DNA from: Clostridia bacterium
Lineage (GTDB): Bacteria; Bacillota; Clostridia; Christensenellales; Borkfalkiaceae
Assembly (NCBI GenBank): GCA_017505465.1
Contig: JAFVPE010000033.1
Coordinates: 58,951 to 122,950 of the forward strand
Direction: 5' to 3'
DNA: 64,000 bases
The translations under genes and the position numbers were made by a program. Positions 33,729-41,790 of the stretch are shown here, piece after piece; the stretch's first letter is position 1; each line of letters opens with the position of its first letter. The notes beneath the pieces were generated by a model that ran no database searches, was not told where the DNA came from, and saw only the letters and a program-made list of their open reading frames with translations.

Positions 33729-34877
33729 TTATTTCTCGATATACTCTTTCGCAAGCGCGCGAGCGCGCCCGTCCGTTTCTTTCAAAATTTCATAGCTATC
33801 GGGCGTTGCACGTTCCGTACGCGAAAGCGCCCACTCGATAGTTTTTGCAATCTGTAAAAATTCTATCCGTCCATCCAAAAAGGCACGAACGGCAACTTCG
33901 CCTGCCCCATTGAGTGCGCAGGGATAGTTATCCCCAAGCTCCGCACTCGTCAAGGCGAGATCGTAGCAAGGGAAACGCTTTCGATCTAACGGTTTGAAAT
34001 GAATCGCACCGAGCGTTTCAAAATCAAGCGGTTTCAAACCGCAATCGTATCTTTCGGGATAAGTCAATGCAAGCTGAATGGGCAGTTCCATCGTGGGATA
34101 GCTCATTTGCGCGAGAATACCGCCATCCTCGAATTCCACCATCGAATGGATGATGCTTTCGGGCTGTACAACGGTGTGGATTTTCGACAAGGGTGCGTCG
34201 TAGAGCCATTTCGCTTCGATGACTTCAAAGCCTTTATTGAGCAAGGTTGCACTGTCGATGGTAATTTTTGCGCCCATATTCCACGTCGGATGTTTAAGGG
34301 CGGACGCAGGCGTAACCGCTTTGAGCTGTTCTTCCGTGTAGGAATAGAACGGACCGCCGCTTGCCGTGATAATAAGCCTTCTAAAAGGTGCGTTTGCGTT
34401 GAAATGCAACGCCTGCCAAAGGGCGGAATGCTCGCTATCCACGGGCATTAAATCGATACCTGCCCCCTTGATTTTGCGCATAACGAGCTCGCCGCCGCAA
34501 ACGAGCGTTTCCTTATTTGCAAGCGCGATATTTTTGCCAAGCTCGGCGGCTTTCAAGGAATATTTGAGCCCTGCAAAGCCGGTAGCCGCAACAAAGGCAA
34601 CGTCGCCATAGGCGATGGCGTCCTCCGCCGCCGTTTCTCCGTAGCCGAATTTCACGCCCTGCGGTATCAAGTGTTCGATTTGCTTCCCTGCTTGTTCATC
34701 CGCAAGCGCTGCGTATTCGGGCATGAACTCCTGCACTTGTTGCAAGAAAAGCTCCGTCGAAGCGTTGGCAACGATACTTTTAATTTTGAATTTATCGGGA
34801 TGCCGCCGCACGACCGAGCAGACCTGCCTGCCGATCGATCCCGTCGACCCGATTAAGGAAAGCGTTTTCATTTCCAT
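33729..34877 (-). CDS. dxr: 1-deoxy-D-xylulose 5-phosphate reductoisomerase
   Basis: 382 residues. Commits the MEP isoprenoid pathway. NADPH loop IGSTGSIGRQ (8-17), metal and substrate motifs PVDSEHSALWQ (about 144) with ITASGGPF and HPTWNMGAKITIDSATL, all intact. ATG at 34877 or two codons later; the only purine-rich site is GGGGG, next to the end of hairpin-string repeat copy B. Between cdsA and rseP as in many Bacillota, so isoprenoid supply is grouped with uppS. Confidence 0.96.
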   Translation of the reverse strand: MEMKTLSLIGSTGSIGRQVCSVVRRHPDKFKIKSIVANASTELFLQQVQEFMPEYAALADEQAGKQIEHLIPQGVKFGYGETAAEDAIAYGDVAFVAATGFAGLKYSLKAAELGKNIALANKETLVCGGELVMRKIKGAGIDLMPVDSEHSALWQALHFNANAPFRRLIITASGGPFYSYTEEQLKAVTPASALKHPTWNMGAKITIDSATLLNKGFEVIEAKWLYDAPLSKIHTVVQPESIIHSMVEFEDGGILAQMSYPTMELPIQLALTYPERYDCGLKPLDFETLGAIHFKPLDRKRFPCYDLALTSAELGDNYPCALNGAGEVAVRAFLDGRIEFLQIAKTIEWALSRTERATPDSYEILKETDGRARALAKEYIEK

Positions 34878-34890
34878 TTTCCCCCAAGTA

Positions 34891-35080
34891 GGAAGTCGAG
34901 AAACTCAGTTTCTCGTGGATTCCAAAGGCAAAGCCTTTGGCGGTATGGCAGAGCCACAAAAATAACCCAAGAAAAGCAAGCTCCGCTTGCGCAACACTGC
35001 GAAGCGGTTTTCGCCGTTAGGCGGTAATGCCCACAATAAGCAAGCTTGGCTTGCGCCCTATACCGTAAGGCATTGACGCC
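34891..35080 (-). repeat. Hairpin-string repeat, copy B, inside the cdsA-dxr spacer
   Basis: Minus-strand copy of the hairpin-string family. Read on the minus strand it holds ATGCC-ttac-GGTAT, GCAAG-ccaag-CTTGC, CGCC/GGCG, CCGC-ttcg-CAG(T), GCAAGC-gga-GCTTGC, GTGGC-tct-GCCA(T), CCAAAGGC-ttt-GCCTTTGG and CGAGAAAC-tga-GTTTCTCG-ACTTCCT. The last four slots match copy C closely; the first part has a different module order. It ends 14 nt upstream of dxr. Confidence 0.85.
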
Positions 35081-35095
35081 ACGCTCAATCTCGTG

Positions 35096-36040
35096 TTAGA
35101 AGAACATATGAATGGCTACAAAGCAAAGATATACCGACACCGTTGCAAACATAACGCCGTCGATACGGTCAAGAATACCGCCGTGACCGGGCATCAATTT
35201 GCCCATATCCTTGATATCAAGCTTGCGCTTCACGCAGCTTTCCACAAGATCGCCAAACGCCGTCACCGCCGATTCCACTACGCCGATAACGATATACACG
35301 GGCAACCAAAGTCCTATATTCGCATACAGCGTCGAGCTAATGCCCAAGCCGTACAAAATCGCATTGTACGCAAAGTACAAAATCGCCGAGCCAACCACGC
35401 CGCCAAACAAGCCGCCGATAAACCCGATAACCGTCTTATTCGGGCTTACGTTCGGCGCAAGCTTCTTCGGGAAATGCTTTTTCAAGAAACGTCCAAACAA
35501 GTATGCGAACGAATCCGCAAACGGCGTTACGACGAAAATAAACAAAATAATGATATCCGAGTTCAAGCCAAGCTCTTTAAGCCCTGCGTCGTCCCCCACG
35601 TGATTTGCAAGCACGAGCAACGTGAGCAAGAAGGTGGGATAAACCGCCGCAAGCAAGGACGAGCCTACGCTTTCCAAGCTCGTCTTTTCATGTTGAATCA
35701 CAAGCAAGGACAACAGCGCAATCGCAAGCACAAGGAATCCGCCGCCTACCGCAAGCAAACCGCCGCCGTACTCTTTGCACAGCACCTCACACATTGCGCA
35801 CGTGGGGATCACCGCCAACGTGAATGCGTACACGCAAGCCTTTTCGGCGCGCGTCGTTCTATCCTTCATCGCGCGAAGCATCTCGAACGTGCCGATAATT
35901 GCAAACGCATAGATCAGTACGTCAAAGCAAAAATCCCCAATGGGTAAACCCGTACCGAAATCGGGCATAAATAATTTTAAACAGTACCCTGCCGCCAATA
36001 CCAAAATATAGCAGGTACCCGATATTAATCGTATCAGCAT
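35096..36040 (-). CDS. cdsA: Phosphatidate cytidylyltransferase
   Basis: 314 residues from ATG 36040, set by GGAGG 8 nt upstream. Eight or so membrane helices. The C-terminal CDP-diglyceride synthetase signature SCVKRKLDIKDMGKLMPGHG, continuing into GGILDRID, includes the metal-binding Asp and Lys-Asp residues. Makes CDP-diacylglycerol for phospholipid synthesis. Downstream of uppS by 75 nt. The upstream in-frame ATG would add 8 residues but lies before the ribosome binding site. Confidence 0.95.
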   Translation of the reverse strand: MLIRLISGTCYILVLAAGYCLKLFMPDFGTGLPIGDFCFDVLIYAFAIIGTFEMLRAMKDRTTRAEKACVYAFTLAVIPTCAMCEVLCKEYGGGLLAVGGGFLVLAIALLSLLVIQHEKTSLESVGSSLLAAVYPTFLLTLLVLANHVGDDAGLKELGLNSDIIILFIFVVTPFADSFAYLFGRFLKKHFPKKLAPNVSPNKTVIGFIGGLFGGVVGSAILYFAYNAILYGLGISSTLYANIGLWLPVYIVIGVVESAVTAFGDLVESCVKRKLDIKDMGKLMPGHGGILDRIDGVMFATVSVYLCFVAIHMFF

Positions 36041-36115
36041 ATGTATTGCCTCCACAAAACGCAAGGGCGGCGCTTCATTTCCAAAATGAACGCATACCTG
36101 CCCCCGTCGTTTTCC

Positions 36116-36850
36116 TTATTCCTTCGTTTCTAACTGTTCGTCCGTCTTTCCGAACCGTCTTGTGCGCGCGGAGTATTCCACAATCGCCTTTTCCAATTCC
36201 TTATCCGAAAATTCGGGGAACATTTTGTCGGAAAAATACAATTCCGCATACGCCGCTTGATAGAGCAGAAAATTAGACAACCGCACTTCCTTCCCCGTGC
36301 GAATAATAAGATCGGGATCGGGCGTTTCCGCCGTGTAAAGAAGGCTTGCAAAGCTTTCTTCCGTCACCTTTTCGCCACGCTCGATGGCACGATTTACCGC
36401 CTGCACAATCTCGTTACGCGCACCGTACGCAAGGGCGATGTTAATCCCCTTCCCTTCATACTTTGCCGTTTCTTCTTCCGACTCTCTCAAAATCTGTTGC
36501 ACGTCCTCGGGAAGCAAGGAAACGTCCCCCACGATACGAAGGCGAACGCCTCGGGCGCAAACCCGTCCCATATACTCCTTGAAATGGTTACGGATCAGGT
36601 TAAACAACCCTTCAAGCTCCTCTTTCGGGCGGCGCAAATTTTCCGTGGATAATGCATACACGGTCATATACTCCACACCCAAGTCAAAAGCGTGCTCCAT
36701 AAGCCCAATCATGCGCTCCATACCGTTTTTATGCCCGACAGAGCGAGGCAAAAGCCGTTTTTTCGCCCAACGTCCGTTGCCGTCCATAATCAGCGCAATG
36801 TGGAGGGGAATTTTTGTCTCCCCCGTTATTGTATTCTTGCCAATTCCCAC
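36116..36850 (-). CDS. uppS: Undecaprenyl diphosphate synthase
   Basis: 244 residues if started at the GTG 36850, which has GAGGT 5 nt upstream; a TTG 12 nt earlier is possible but has no site. MDGNGRWAKKR is the pyrophosphate-binding motif with the catalytic Asp. The substrate Arg motif RTGKEVRLSNFLLYQ and C-terminal basic tail are present. Makes the C55 lipid carrier for peptidoglycan and teichoic acids. 16 nt after frr. Confidence 0.95.
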   Translation of the reverse strand: MGIGKNTITGETKIPLHIALIMDGNGRWAKKRLLPRSVGHKNGMERMIGLMEHAFDLGVEYMTVYALSTENLRRPKEELEGLFNLIRNHFKEYMGRVCARGVRLRIVGDVSLLPEDVQQILRESEEETAKYEGKGINIALAYGARNEIVQAVNRAIERGEKVTEESFASLLYTAETPDPDLIIRTGKEVRLSNFLLYQAAYAELYFSDKMFPEFSDKELEKAIVEYSARTRRFGKTDEQLETKE

Positions 36851-36866
36851 AATAGACCTCAATCTA

Positions 36867-37439
36867 TTAAACGGTCATAAGTTCTTTTTCTTTTGCGGAA
36901 ATAATCGCTTCCAATTTGCTCATATATCCCGAAATCGACTTTTCAACGTCTGCTTCACAGCCGCTTGCCTCGTCCTCGGAAAGCTCTTTCGCCGTCTTTG
37001 CCTTTTTGATAACGTCCATCGCTTCACGGCGGTGATTACGAACGGAAACCTTTGCTTCTTCGCCCATCTTCTTCGCCTGTTTTACAAGCTCGCGACGGCG
37101 TTCTTCCGTCATATCGGGGAATACCAAACGAATTACGTTACCGTCATTGGAAGGGGTAAGCCCGATGTTGGACTGCAAAATCGCCTTTTCAACCGCCTTC
37201 AAAAGGGACTTATCCCAAAGGCTAATTTGCAAGCATTTCGCATCGAGTGCGGAAACGTTGCCAAGTTCGATAAGCTTGCTCATGCCGCCGTAAGCTTCCA
37301 CTTCCAAGCGGTCAAGAATACGGGGATTTGCTCTACCCGTACGGATTGCGCCGTAATCTCTGTCAAGCGCATTGATAGAGTTTTCGCATTTTTCTTCCAA
37401 TTCTAACATCATTTCTTCAATCTTTTCGTTGTCAATCAT
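36867..37439 (-). CDS. frr: Ribosome recycling factor
   Basis: 190 residues, a few longer than the usual 185. RTGRANPRILDRLEVEAYG is the family signature. Three-helix bundle domain (N and C parts) plus the central beta domain. Splits post-termination ribosomes with EF-G. Preceded by an intergenic RNA of unusual shape (37480-37551). Confidence 0.96.
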   Translation of the reverse strand: MIDNEKIEEMMLELEEKCENSINALDRDYGAIRTGRANPRILDRLEVEAYGGMSKLIELGNVSALDAKCLQISLWDKSLLKAVEKAILQSNIGLTPSNDGNVIRLVFPDMTEERRRELVKQAKKMGEEAKVSVRNHRREAMDVIKKAKTAKELSEDEASGCEADVEKSISGYMSKLEAIISAKEKELMTV

Positions 37440-37479
37440 AGTTATTCTCCTTGATTATTTTACTAATATAAATAGAGCC

Positions 37480-37551
37480 ACGTTGCGCACCTTCCGTCAA
37501 GAACGCACTAGCCTTGCTAGAAAATGTAGTTCCTCTACGTCGCAACGCACA
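37480..37551 (-). promoter_or_regulatory. Branched RNA structure upstream of frr
   Basis: On the minus strand: closing stem CGTTGCG...CGCAACG enclosing GTAG-aggaa-CTAC and the perfect CTAGC-aag-GCTAG hairpin, plus a free TTCTTGACGGA arm. A multi-branch junction in a 114 nt operon spacer between pyrH and frr. No T tract follows, so it is not an intrinsic terminator. Confidence 0.5.
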
Positions 37552-37553
37552 TT

Positions 37554-38261
37554 TTACACTTTAATGATCGTACCCAAAGGCTCGCCGCAAACCGCTCTCA
37601 CAAGCGAGTTTTCTTCGTTCAAACCGAATGCAAGGGTGGGAACGTTGTTTTCCATACACATCGTTGCCGCCGTGAAGTCGATAACCTTCAAATCGCGGTT
37701 GATGATGTCCGCATAGCGGAGTTCGTCGTATTTCTTTGCGTACGGATTGGTTTTGGGATCGGAATCGTAGATACCGTCTACGTTCTTCGCCATAAGCAGC
37801 ACGTCTGCGCCGATTTCGCACGCACGAAGCGCCGCCGCCGTATCCGTCGAGCAGTAAGGATGCCCCGTACCACAAGCGAAAATAACGATTCTGCCCATTT
37901 CGAAATGGCGAAGCGCCTTTCTCATAATGAGCGGCTCTGCCAAAGAGATCATATTCAGCGCAGTCTGTACGCGAACGGGAACGCCGCGCTGCTCGATTGC
38001 GTCCATCATCGCAAGCGAATTCATAACCGTTGCGAGCATACCCATTTGATCCGCTGTCGAGCGATCCATCTTCGTGCCTTGACGGCCACGCCAAAAGTTG
38101 CCGCCGCCGATAACAAGCCCTACCTGCACACCCATATTATGAATGGCAACGATTTGATCTACAACAGGCTCGATTACCTCGTGATTGAGCCCAAATTTTT
38201 GGTCGCCTGCAAGGGCTTCGCCCGAAAGTTTCAAAAGCACTCTTTTGTATTTTGGCTGCAT
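37554..38261 (-). CDS. pyrH: Uridylate kinase
   Basis: 235-residue bacterial UMP kinase of the amino acid kinase fold: KLSGEALAGDQKFG, IGGGNFWRGRQG and GTGHPYCSTDTAAALRA segments. UMP to UDP. Reading from its own promoter at 38310, it heads pyrH-frr-uppS-cdsA. Normally it directly follows tsf; here a SLOG/XRE module sits between them. Confidence 0.96.
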   Translation of the reverse strand: MQPKYKRVLLKLSGEALAGDQKFGLNHEVIEPVVDQIVAIHNMGVQVGLVIGGGNFWRGRQGTKMDRSTADQMGMLATVMNSLAMMDAIEQRGVPVRVQTALNMISLAEPLIMRKALRHFEMGRIVIFACGTGHPYCSTDTAAALRACEIGADVLLMAKNVDGIYDSDPKTNPYAKKYDELRYADIINRDLKVIDFTAATMCMENNVPTLAFGLNEENSLVRAVCGEPLGTIIKV

Positions 38262-38309
38262 GACTTGGTTTTTCCTCCTTGTAAAAAGCCGTATTACGCT
38301 ATTTTATCC

Positions 38310-38318
38310 ATTATAACA
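38310..38318 (-). promoter_or_regulatory. pyrH promoter (extended -10)
   Basis: TGTTATAAT on the minus strand, an extended -10 box with no good -35, 49 nt before the pyrH start. Confidence 0.6.
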
Positions 38319-38385
38319 TATTTTTCCCAATAAATCTATACTTTTGCAAAAAAAGTCGTGAAAATCGTGAAAAATTTTTCGACAA

Positions 38386-38416
38386 AAAAGCAGGGTTTTA
38401 ACCCTGCTTTCTTTCA
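38386..38416 (-). terminator. Terminator of SLOG gene 1
   Basis: AAAGCAGGGTT/AACCCTGCTTT stem with T tract on the minus strand. The SLOG stop codon lies in the loop, exactly as in the second SLOG copy. Confidence 0.8.
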
Positions 38417-38853
38417 CCTGCAAAAATTGTGATAACTTTCTTCTTTTTTTGTAAAGCATACGCTTGCGCCGTAGCCGCACCACCCCACGAATACCGAACG
38501 CCCGATAGGATAAAATCGGCTTTATCCACCATTTTTTCGTTGGTTTTGAGTATTGCAAGCCGCGGCGGAACGCGGTCTTCAAGCAAATACACACTATCCG
38601 TATATTTTTTCGGCAAACCGTACTCGTCCTTTTTAGGCATATAGGAGTAAACCAAGGTATTTTTGACGTGTGGATATGTTGCGCGCAGTTCCCCCACGAT
38701 ATCGGAGCAAATCCCATCGAACGCCCCACGCCCACCCGAATAAAACTGCGTTACCTTATATTTTTCGATGAGTTCGACGATAATAGCTTTGATGCGTTCT
38801 CTATATTCTTGATATCCGTACTGCCTATGCCCAAAAAAAGAACAAGATTTCAT
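38398..38853 (-). CDS. SLOG-family (YpsA/DUF1273-like) protein, copy 1
   Basis: 151 residues. Rossmann-like SLOG fold: CSFFGHRQYGY at the N-terminus, glycine-rich YSGGRGAFDGICSDI (38-52) and GVRYSWGGAATAQAYAL near the C-terminus. SLOG proteins bind nucleotides or nucleotide-derived ligands; some act as sensors in conflict and stress systems, others (LOG) hydrolyse nucleotides. More than 80% identical by eye to the protein at 59400-59855. Promoter TTGACA-17-TATACT at 38899-38927 contains a palindromic operator. Divergent from an XRE regulator. The module interrupts the tsf-pyrH order. Confidence 0.82.
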   Translation of the reverse strand: MKSCSFFGHRQYGYQEYRERIKAIIVELIEKYKVTQFYSGGRGAFDGICSDIVGELRATYPHVKNTLVYSYMPKKDEYGLPKKYTDSVYLLEDRVPPRLAILKTNEKMVDKADFILSGVRYSWGGAATAQAYALQKKKKVITIFAGERKQG

Positions 38854-38898
38854 TTTTTATCTCCAAAATACTATATATACCAAATCGGGATATTTTAT

Positions 38899-38927
38899 AG
38901 TATACCAAAGTGGTATACTTATGTCAA
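38899..38927 (-). promoter_or_regulatory. SLOG-1 promoter with embedded operator
   Basis: TTGACA, 17 bp, TATACT on the minus strand. Positions 38899-38919 are the perfect palindrome AGTATACCA-aag-TGGTATACT covering the spacer and -10. A half-similar site (TATATACCAAATC) lies 17 bp away at about 38875. Expected target of the divergent XRE protein. Confidence 0.75.
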
Positions 38928-38947
38928 GAGCTTTGGGACGATAAGTT

Positions 38948-39154
38948 ATGCGATTAAAATTATTACGGAAACAAAAGAATATTTCCCAATTAAAATTGGC
39001 GATGGATTTGGGAATGAATCAAAACAGTATTAGTCGATACGAAAACGGTGAACGAGAAGCGGATTACGCCACGTTAATACGTTTTGCGGATTATTTCAAC
39101 GTATCCATCGATTATCTCTTGGAACGAACAGATAATCCTATAATGAATCAATAA
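38948..39154 (+). CDS. XRE-family HTH regulator 1
   Basis: 68 residues: a complete Cro/C1-type HTH (QLKLAMDLGMNQNSISRYENG, about 14-34) with the usual C-terminal FADYFNVSIDYLLERTD helix. Starts 20 bp from the SLOG-1 -35 box and ends at a terminator. Probably represses itself and the SLOG gene (inference). Not obviously orthologous to the regulator beside SLOG copy 2. Confidence 0.88.
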   Translation: MRLKLLRKQKNISQLKLAMDLGMNQNSISRYENGEREADYATLIRFADYFNVSIDYLLERTDNPIMNQ

Positions 39155-39155
39155 A

Positions 39156-39197
39156 GCCTACCGTGAACGCGTACACGGTAGGCTCTTTTTTTGTTTT
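39156..39197 (+). terminator. Terminator of XRE-1
   Basis: GCCTACCGTG-aacgcgta-CACGGTAGGC plus T tract. Nearly identical to the terminator after XRE-2 at 60151-60190. Confidence 0.88.
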
Positions 39198-39204
39198 TGG
39201 ACTT

Positions 39205-39421
39205 TTTCGCCTACGGCGATTGACCGCTTTGCGGTGAGAACGCAAAACTGCGTTTTGCTTCGTTGGGGTTATAAATAGCGCAACTTTCGTTGCGAGAATG
39301 CCTTTCGGCATAAGGGCGCAAGCGGAGCTTGCTTTGTTTGGGGCTATTTTTGTGGCTCTGCCACACCGCCAAAGGCTTTGCCTTTGGATTCCACGAGAAA
39401 CTGAGTTTCTCGACTTCCTGC
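39205..39421 (+). repeat. Hairpin-string repeat, copy C
   Basis: Best-preserved copy, nine hairpins in 217 bp: CGCC/GGCG, CCGC-ttt-GCGG, GCAAAA-ctgcg-TTTTGC, GCAAC-tttc-GTTGC, ATGCC-tttc-GGCAT, GCAAGC-gga-GCTTGC, GTGGC-tct-GCCAC, CCAAAGGC-ttt-GCCTTTGG and CGAGAAAC-tga-GTTTCTCG, ending ACTTCCTG. It fills the space between XRE-1 and the tsf terminator (gap 39155-39490). Confidence 0.88.
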
Positions 39422-39444
39422 CATTTGGATGCGCAGCTTACAAA

Positions 39445-39481
39445 AAAACCGCGTGGACGTTCCACGCGGTTTTATTTTTTC
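39445..39481 (-). terminator. Terminator after tsf
   Basis: AACCGCGTGGA/TCCACGCGGTT stem followed by T-rich sequence on the minus strand. It ends the rpsB-tsf transcript. Confidence 0.85.
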
Positions 39482-39490
39482 TTGCGATAA

Positions 39491-40384
39491 TTAGTTCTTC
39501 ATTGCTGCAACTTGCTTTGCAACTTCTTCGCTCAAATCTTCGCTCTTCTTTTCAAGGCCTTCGCCCATTACAAAGAATGCAAATTTAGCAATAGAGGTGT
39601 TGCCTTCCTTCAAAAGATCTGCGATCTTCTTGGAATCATCTTTAATGAAAGCTTGTTCAACAAGACAGTTTTCTTCATAGAATTTCTTAATTCTACCCAT
39701 AACCATCTTTTCAGCAATCGCTTCAGGCTTGCCTTCGTTCATTGCTTGTTGCTTCAATACCTTCTTTTCGTTTTCGATAACGTCAGCGGATACTTCGTCC
39801 TTCGTAAGGTATGCAGGCTTCGTGAATGCGATTTGAAGAGTTACGTCGTGCGCAACTGCCTTTGCAGCTTCCGTAGCTTCGCCGTTCATGTCAAGCATAA
39901 CGCCGAGCTTACCGCCAAGGTGAATATAGTTTTCAAGGAAACCGTTGGATTCGTAACGAACAAATCTTCTAACAGCAATCTTTTCGCCGATAACAGCGAT
40001 CTTGCCCTTCAAGTATTCTTCAACCGTGCCGTTTTCTGCAGTATTGCAAGCAAGCAATGCTTCTACGTCAGCAGGGTTGCATTTAACAACAACCTTTGCG
40101 CATTCGTTTGCGATTTCAAGGAATTGAGGGTTCTTTGCAACGAAGTCGGATTCACAGTTGAGTTCGATAAGAACGCCAACGTTGCCTTCTACGTAGCAAG
40201 CAACGATACCTTCCGCTGCGATACGGGAAGCCTTCTTGTCAGCTTTTGCGATACCTCTTTCACGAAGAAGTTCAGCCGCCTTGTTCATATCGCCGTCTGC
40301 GTCGATAAGAGCCTTTTTGCAGTCCATAACGCCTGCGCCCGTCTTTTCGCGGAGCGCCATTACGTCTTTAGCCGAAATTGCCAT
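39491..40384 (-). CDS. tsf: Elongation factor Ts
   Basis: 297 residues. Recycles EF-Tu GDP to GTP. N-terminal UBA-like domain VMALREKTGAGVMDCKKAL (9-27) and the core signature with CESDFVAKN. Follows rpsB by 63 nt, with a GGGCGA/TCGCCC hairpin in the spacer that lacks a T tract. The terminator at 39445 ends this transcript. Confidence 0.96.
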   Translation of the reverse strand: MAISAKDVMALREKTGAGVMDCKKALIDADGDMNKAAELLRERGIAKADKKASRIAAEGIVACYVEGNVGVLIELNCESDFVAKNPQFLEIANECAKVVVKCNPADVEALLACNTAENGTVEEYLKGKIAVIGEKIAVRRFVRYESNGFLENYIHLGGKLGVMLDMNGEATEAAKAVAHDVTLQIAFTKPAYLTKDEVSADVIENEKKVLKQQAMNEGKPEAIAEKMVMGRIKKFYEENCLVEQAFIKDDSKKIADLLKEGNTSIAKFAFFVMGEGLEKKSEDLSEEVAKQVAAMKN

Positions 40385-40447
40385 AATTATTTTCTCCTTT
40401 ATTCTTTTATTTGAGTAACGGGCGATATTGCTCGCCCGTTATGTGTG

Positions 40448-41221
40448 TTACGCGTTTTCTTCTTCTGCTGCAACAACTTCTTCGATGTCTGCAGGAGCTG
40501 CTTCTTCAGCAACGGGAGCCGCTGCTACAAGAGCTTCTTCGCCTTGGTTTGCTTCGATAACTGCGTTAGCAATTACGGAAGAGATAAGCTTGATTGCGCG
40601 GATTGCGTCGTCGTTACCAGGGATAACGTAATCGATTTCATCGGGATCGCAGTTCGTGTCGGTGATTGCTACGATCTTGATGCCAAGCTTCTTCGCTTCT
40701 TTGATTGCGATGTCTTCGTTGTGGGGGTCAACCACGAACATAACGCCGGGCATAGACTTCATCGTCTTGATACCGCCAAGGTTCGCCTGCAACTTTTCCA
40801 TTTCCTTCTTGAGAAGAATAACTTCTTTCTTGGGAAGGTTTTCAAAGTCGCCGTTTGCTTCCATAGCTTCAAGCTTTTCAAGGTATTCTACACGGCTTCT
40901 CATCGTCTTAAAGTTGGTCAAGCAACCGCCAAGCCAACGGTTGTTAACGTAGTACATACCGCAACGTTCTGCTTCTTCTTTGATTGCGTCTTGCGCTTGC
41001 TTCTTCGTACCAACGAAAAGAACGCTCTTGCCTTCTTTTACGCTTTCGCATACGAAAGAATACGCTTCTTCAACCAAGTTTGCCGTAAGTTGCAAGTCGA
41101 TGATGTGAATGTCGTTTCTTGCCGCGAAGATGTACTTCTTCATCTTGGGGTTCCACTTTCTGGTTTGGTGACCGAAGTGAACGCCTGCTTCTAAGAGCTG
41201 CTTCATAGTGATAACTGCCAT
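40448..41221 (-). CDS. rpsB: Ribosomal protein S2
   Basis: 257 residues. [31 protein letters not shown] and [19 protein letters not shown] are S2 signatures; the last 30 residues are an Ala/Glu-rich tail. Structured 5' leader and strong promoter at 41339-41367. Head of the rpsB-tsf operon. Confidence 0.96.
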   Translation of the reverse strand: MAVITMKQLLEAGVHFGHQTRKWNPKMKKYIFAARNDIHIIDLQLTANLVEEAYSFVCESVKEGKSVLFVGTKKQAQDAIKEEAERCGMYYVNNRWLGGCLTNFKTMRSRVEYLEKLEAMEANGDFENLPKKEVILLKKEMEKLQANLGGIKTMKSMPGVMFVVDPHNEDIAIKEAKKLGIKIVAITDTNCDPDEIDYVIPGNDDAIRAIKLISSVIANAVIEANQGEEALVAAAPVAEEAAPADIEEVVAAEEENA

Positions 41222-41333
41222 AATTCAAACCTCCGTTTTTCCTCCCCGCCATGTGTTGGCTCGTAATGACGTCCGCATTGAAAGATTTTACGGACACGGA
41301 TTACGCACAATGAGCGAGTGTGAATTTTCAGCC
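41222..41333 (-). promoter_or_regulatory. rpsB 5' leader, probable S2 autoregulation
   Basis: About 110 nt leader with a nested stem: CGTAAT ... ATTACG enclosing GTCCG-taaaatctttcaatg-CGGAC, followed by a GGCGGGGAGG stretch and the GGAGG site. S2 is known to control its own operon. Assignment is from position and base pairing only. Confidence 0.5.
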
Positions 41334-41338
41334 TTTCT

Positions 41339-41367
41339 ATTTTACCACAAAGCGACACCCAACGCAA
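41339..41367 (-). promoter_or_regulatory. rpsB promoter
   Basis: TTGCGT, 17 bp, TAAAAT on the minus strand; same -35 variant as rplS. Confidence 0.75.
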
Positions 41368-41407
41368 CTTATTTTACTTGCTTTTTTAGGATTTTTTTGG
41401 ATTTTTT

Positions 41408-41452
41408 ATAAAAATCGCCCGAACGGCAAAAACCGTTCGGGCAAGCTTTCTT
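41408..41452 (-). terminator. Terminator after the RuvX-DUF1292 gene
   Basis: GCCCGAACGG-tttttg-CCGTTCGGGC followed by GATTTTTAT on the minus strand. Confidence 0.85.
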
Positions 41453-41466
41453 CTTTTATACGCTTT

Positions 41467-41790
41467 TTACATATCTAAGGACATTGCTTCGTCGCTGTCC
41501 TCGAAATCTTCGTACTGATGGCAGAATTCCGCGAATACTTCGTCGAGCAAATCGGGATCTTCAATCGGCATAAGCATCGCTTCGTCGCCCTCGCCCTGCA
41601 ATGCGAAAATAATCACTTCGTCCTCTTCTTCTTCCGATTCGGGCTCTGCTTTTTGGAAAATGCAGTACATATTTTTCTTGTATTCGATGGTAGCGATATG
41701 ATAGAGCTTTTCTACCGTACCGTCGTCTGCTTCTACTTCGAAAATATGGTCTTCTTCGTCGTAAATTTCGTCTTTGATTTCTTCACTCAT
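41467..41790 (-). CDS. Possible independently translated DUF1292 protein (internal start)
   Basis: Same frame as the RuvX fusion, starting at residue 151 (MSEEIKDEIYDEEDH). GGAGG at 41799-41803, 8 nt from the ATG, is as good as any site in the window. 107 acidic residues with the DUF1292 pattern (HIFEVEADDGT...YHIATIEYKKNMYCIF). Whether both products exist cannot be told from sequence. Confidence 0.5.
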   Translation of the reverse strand: MSEEIKDEIYDEEDHIFEVEADDGTVEKLYHIATIEYKKNMYCIFQKAEPESEEEEDEVIIFALQGEGDEAMLMPIEDPDLLDEVFAEFCHQYEDFEDSDEAMSLDM

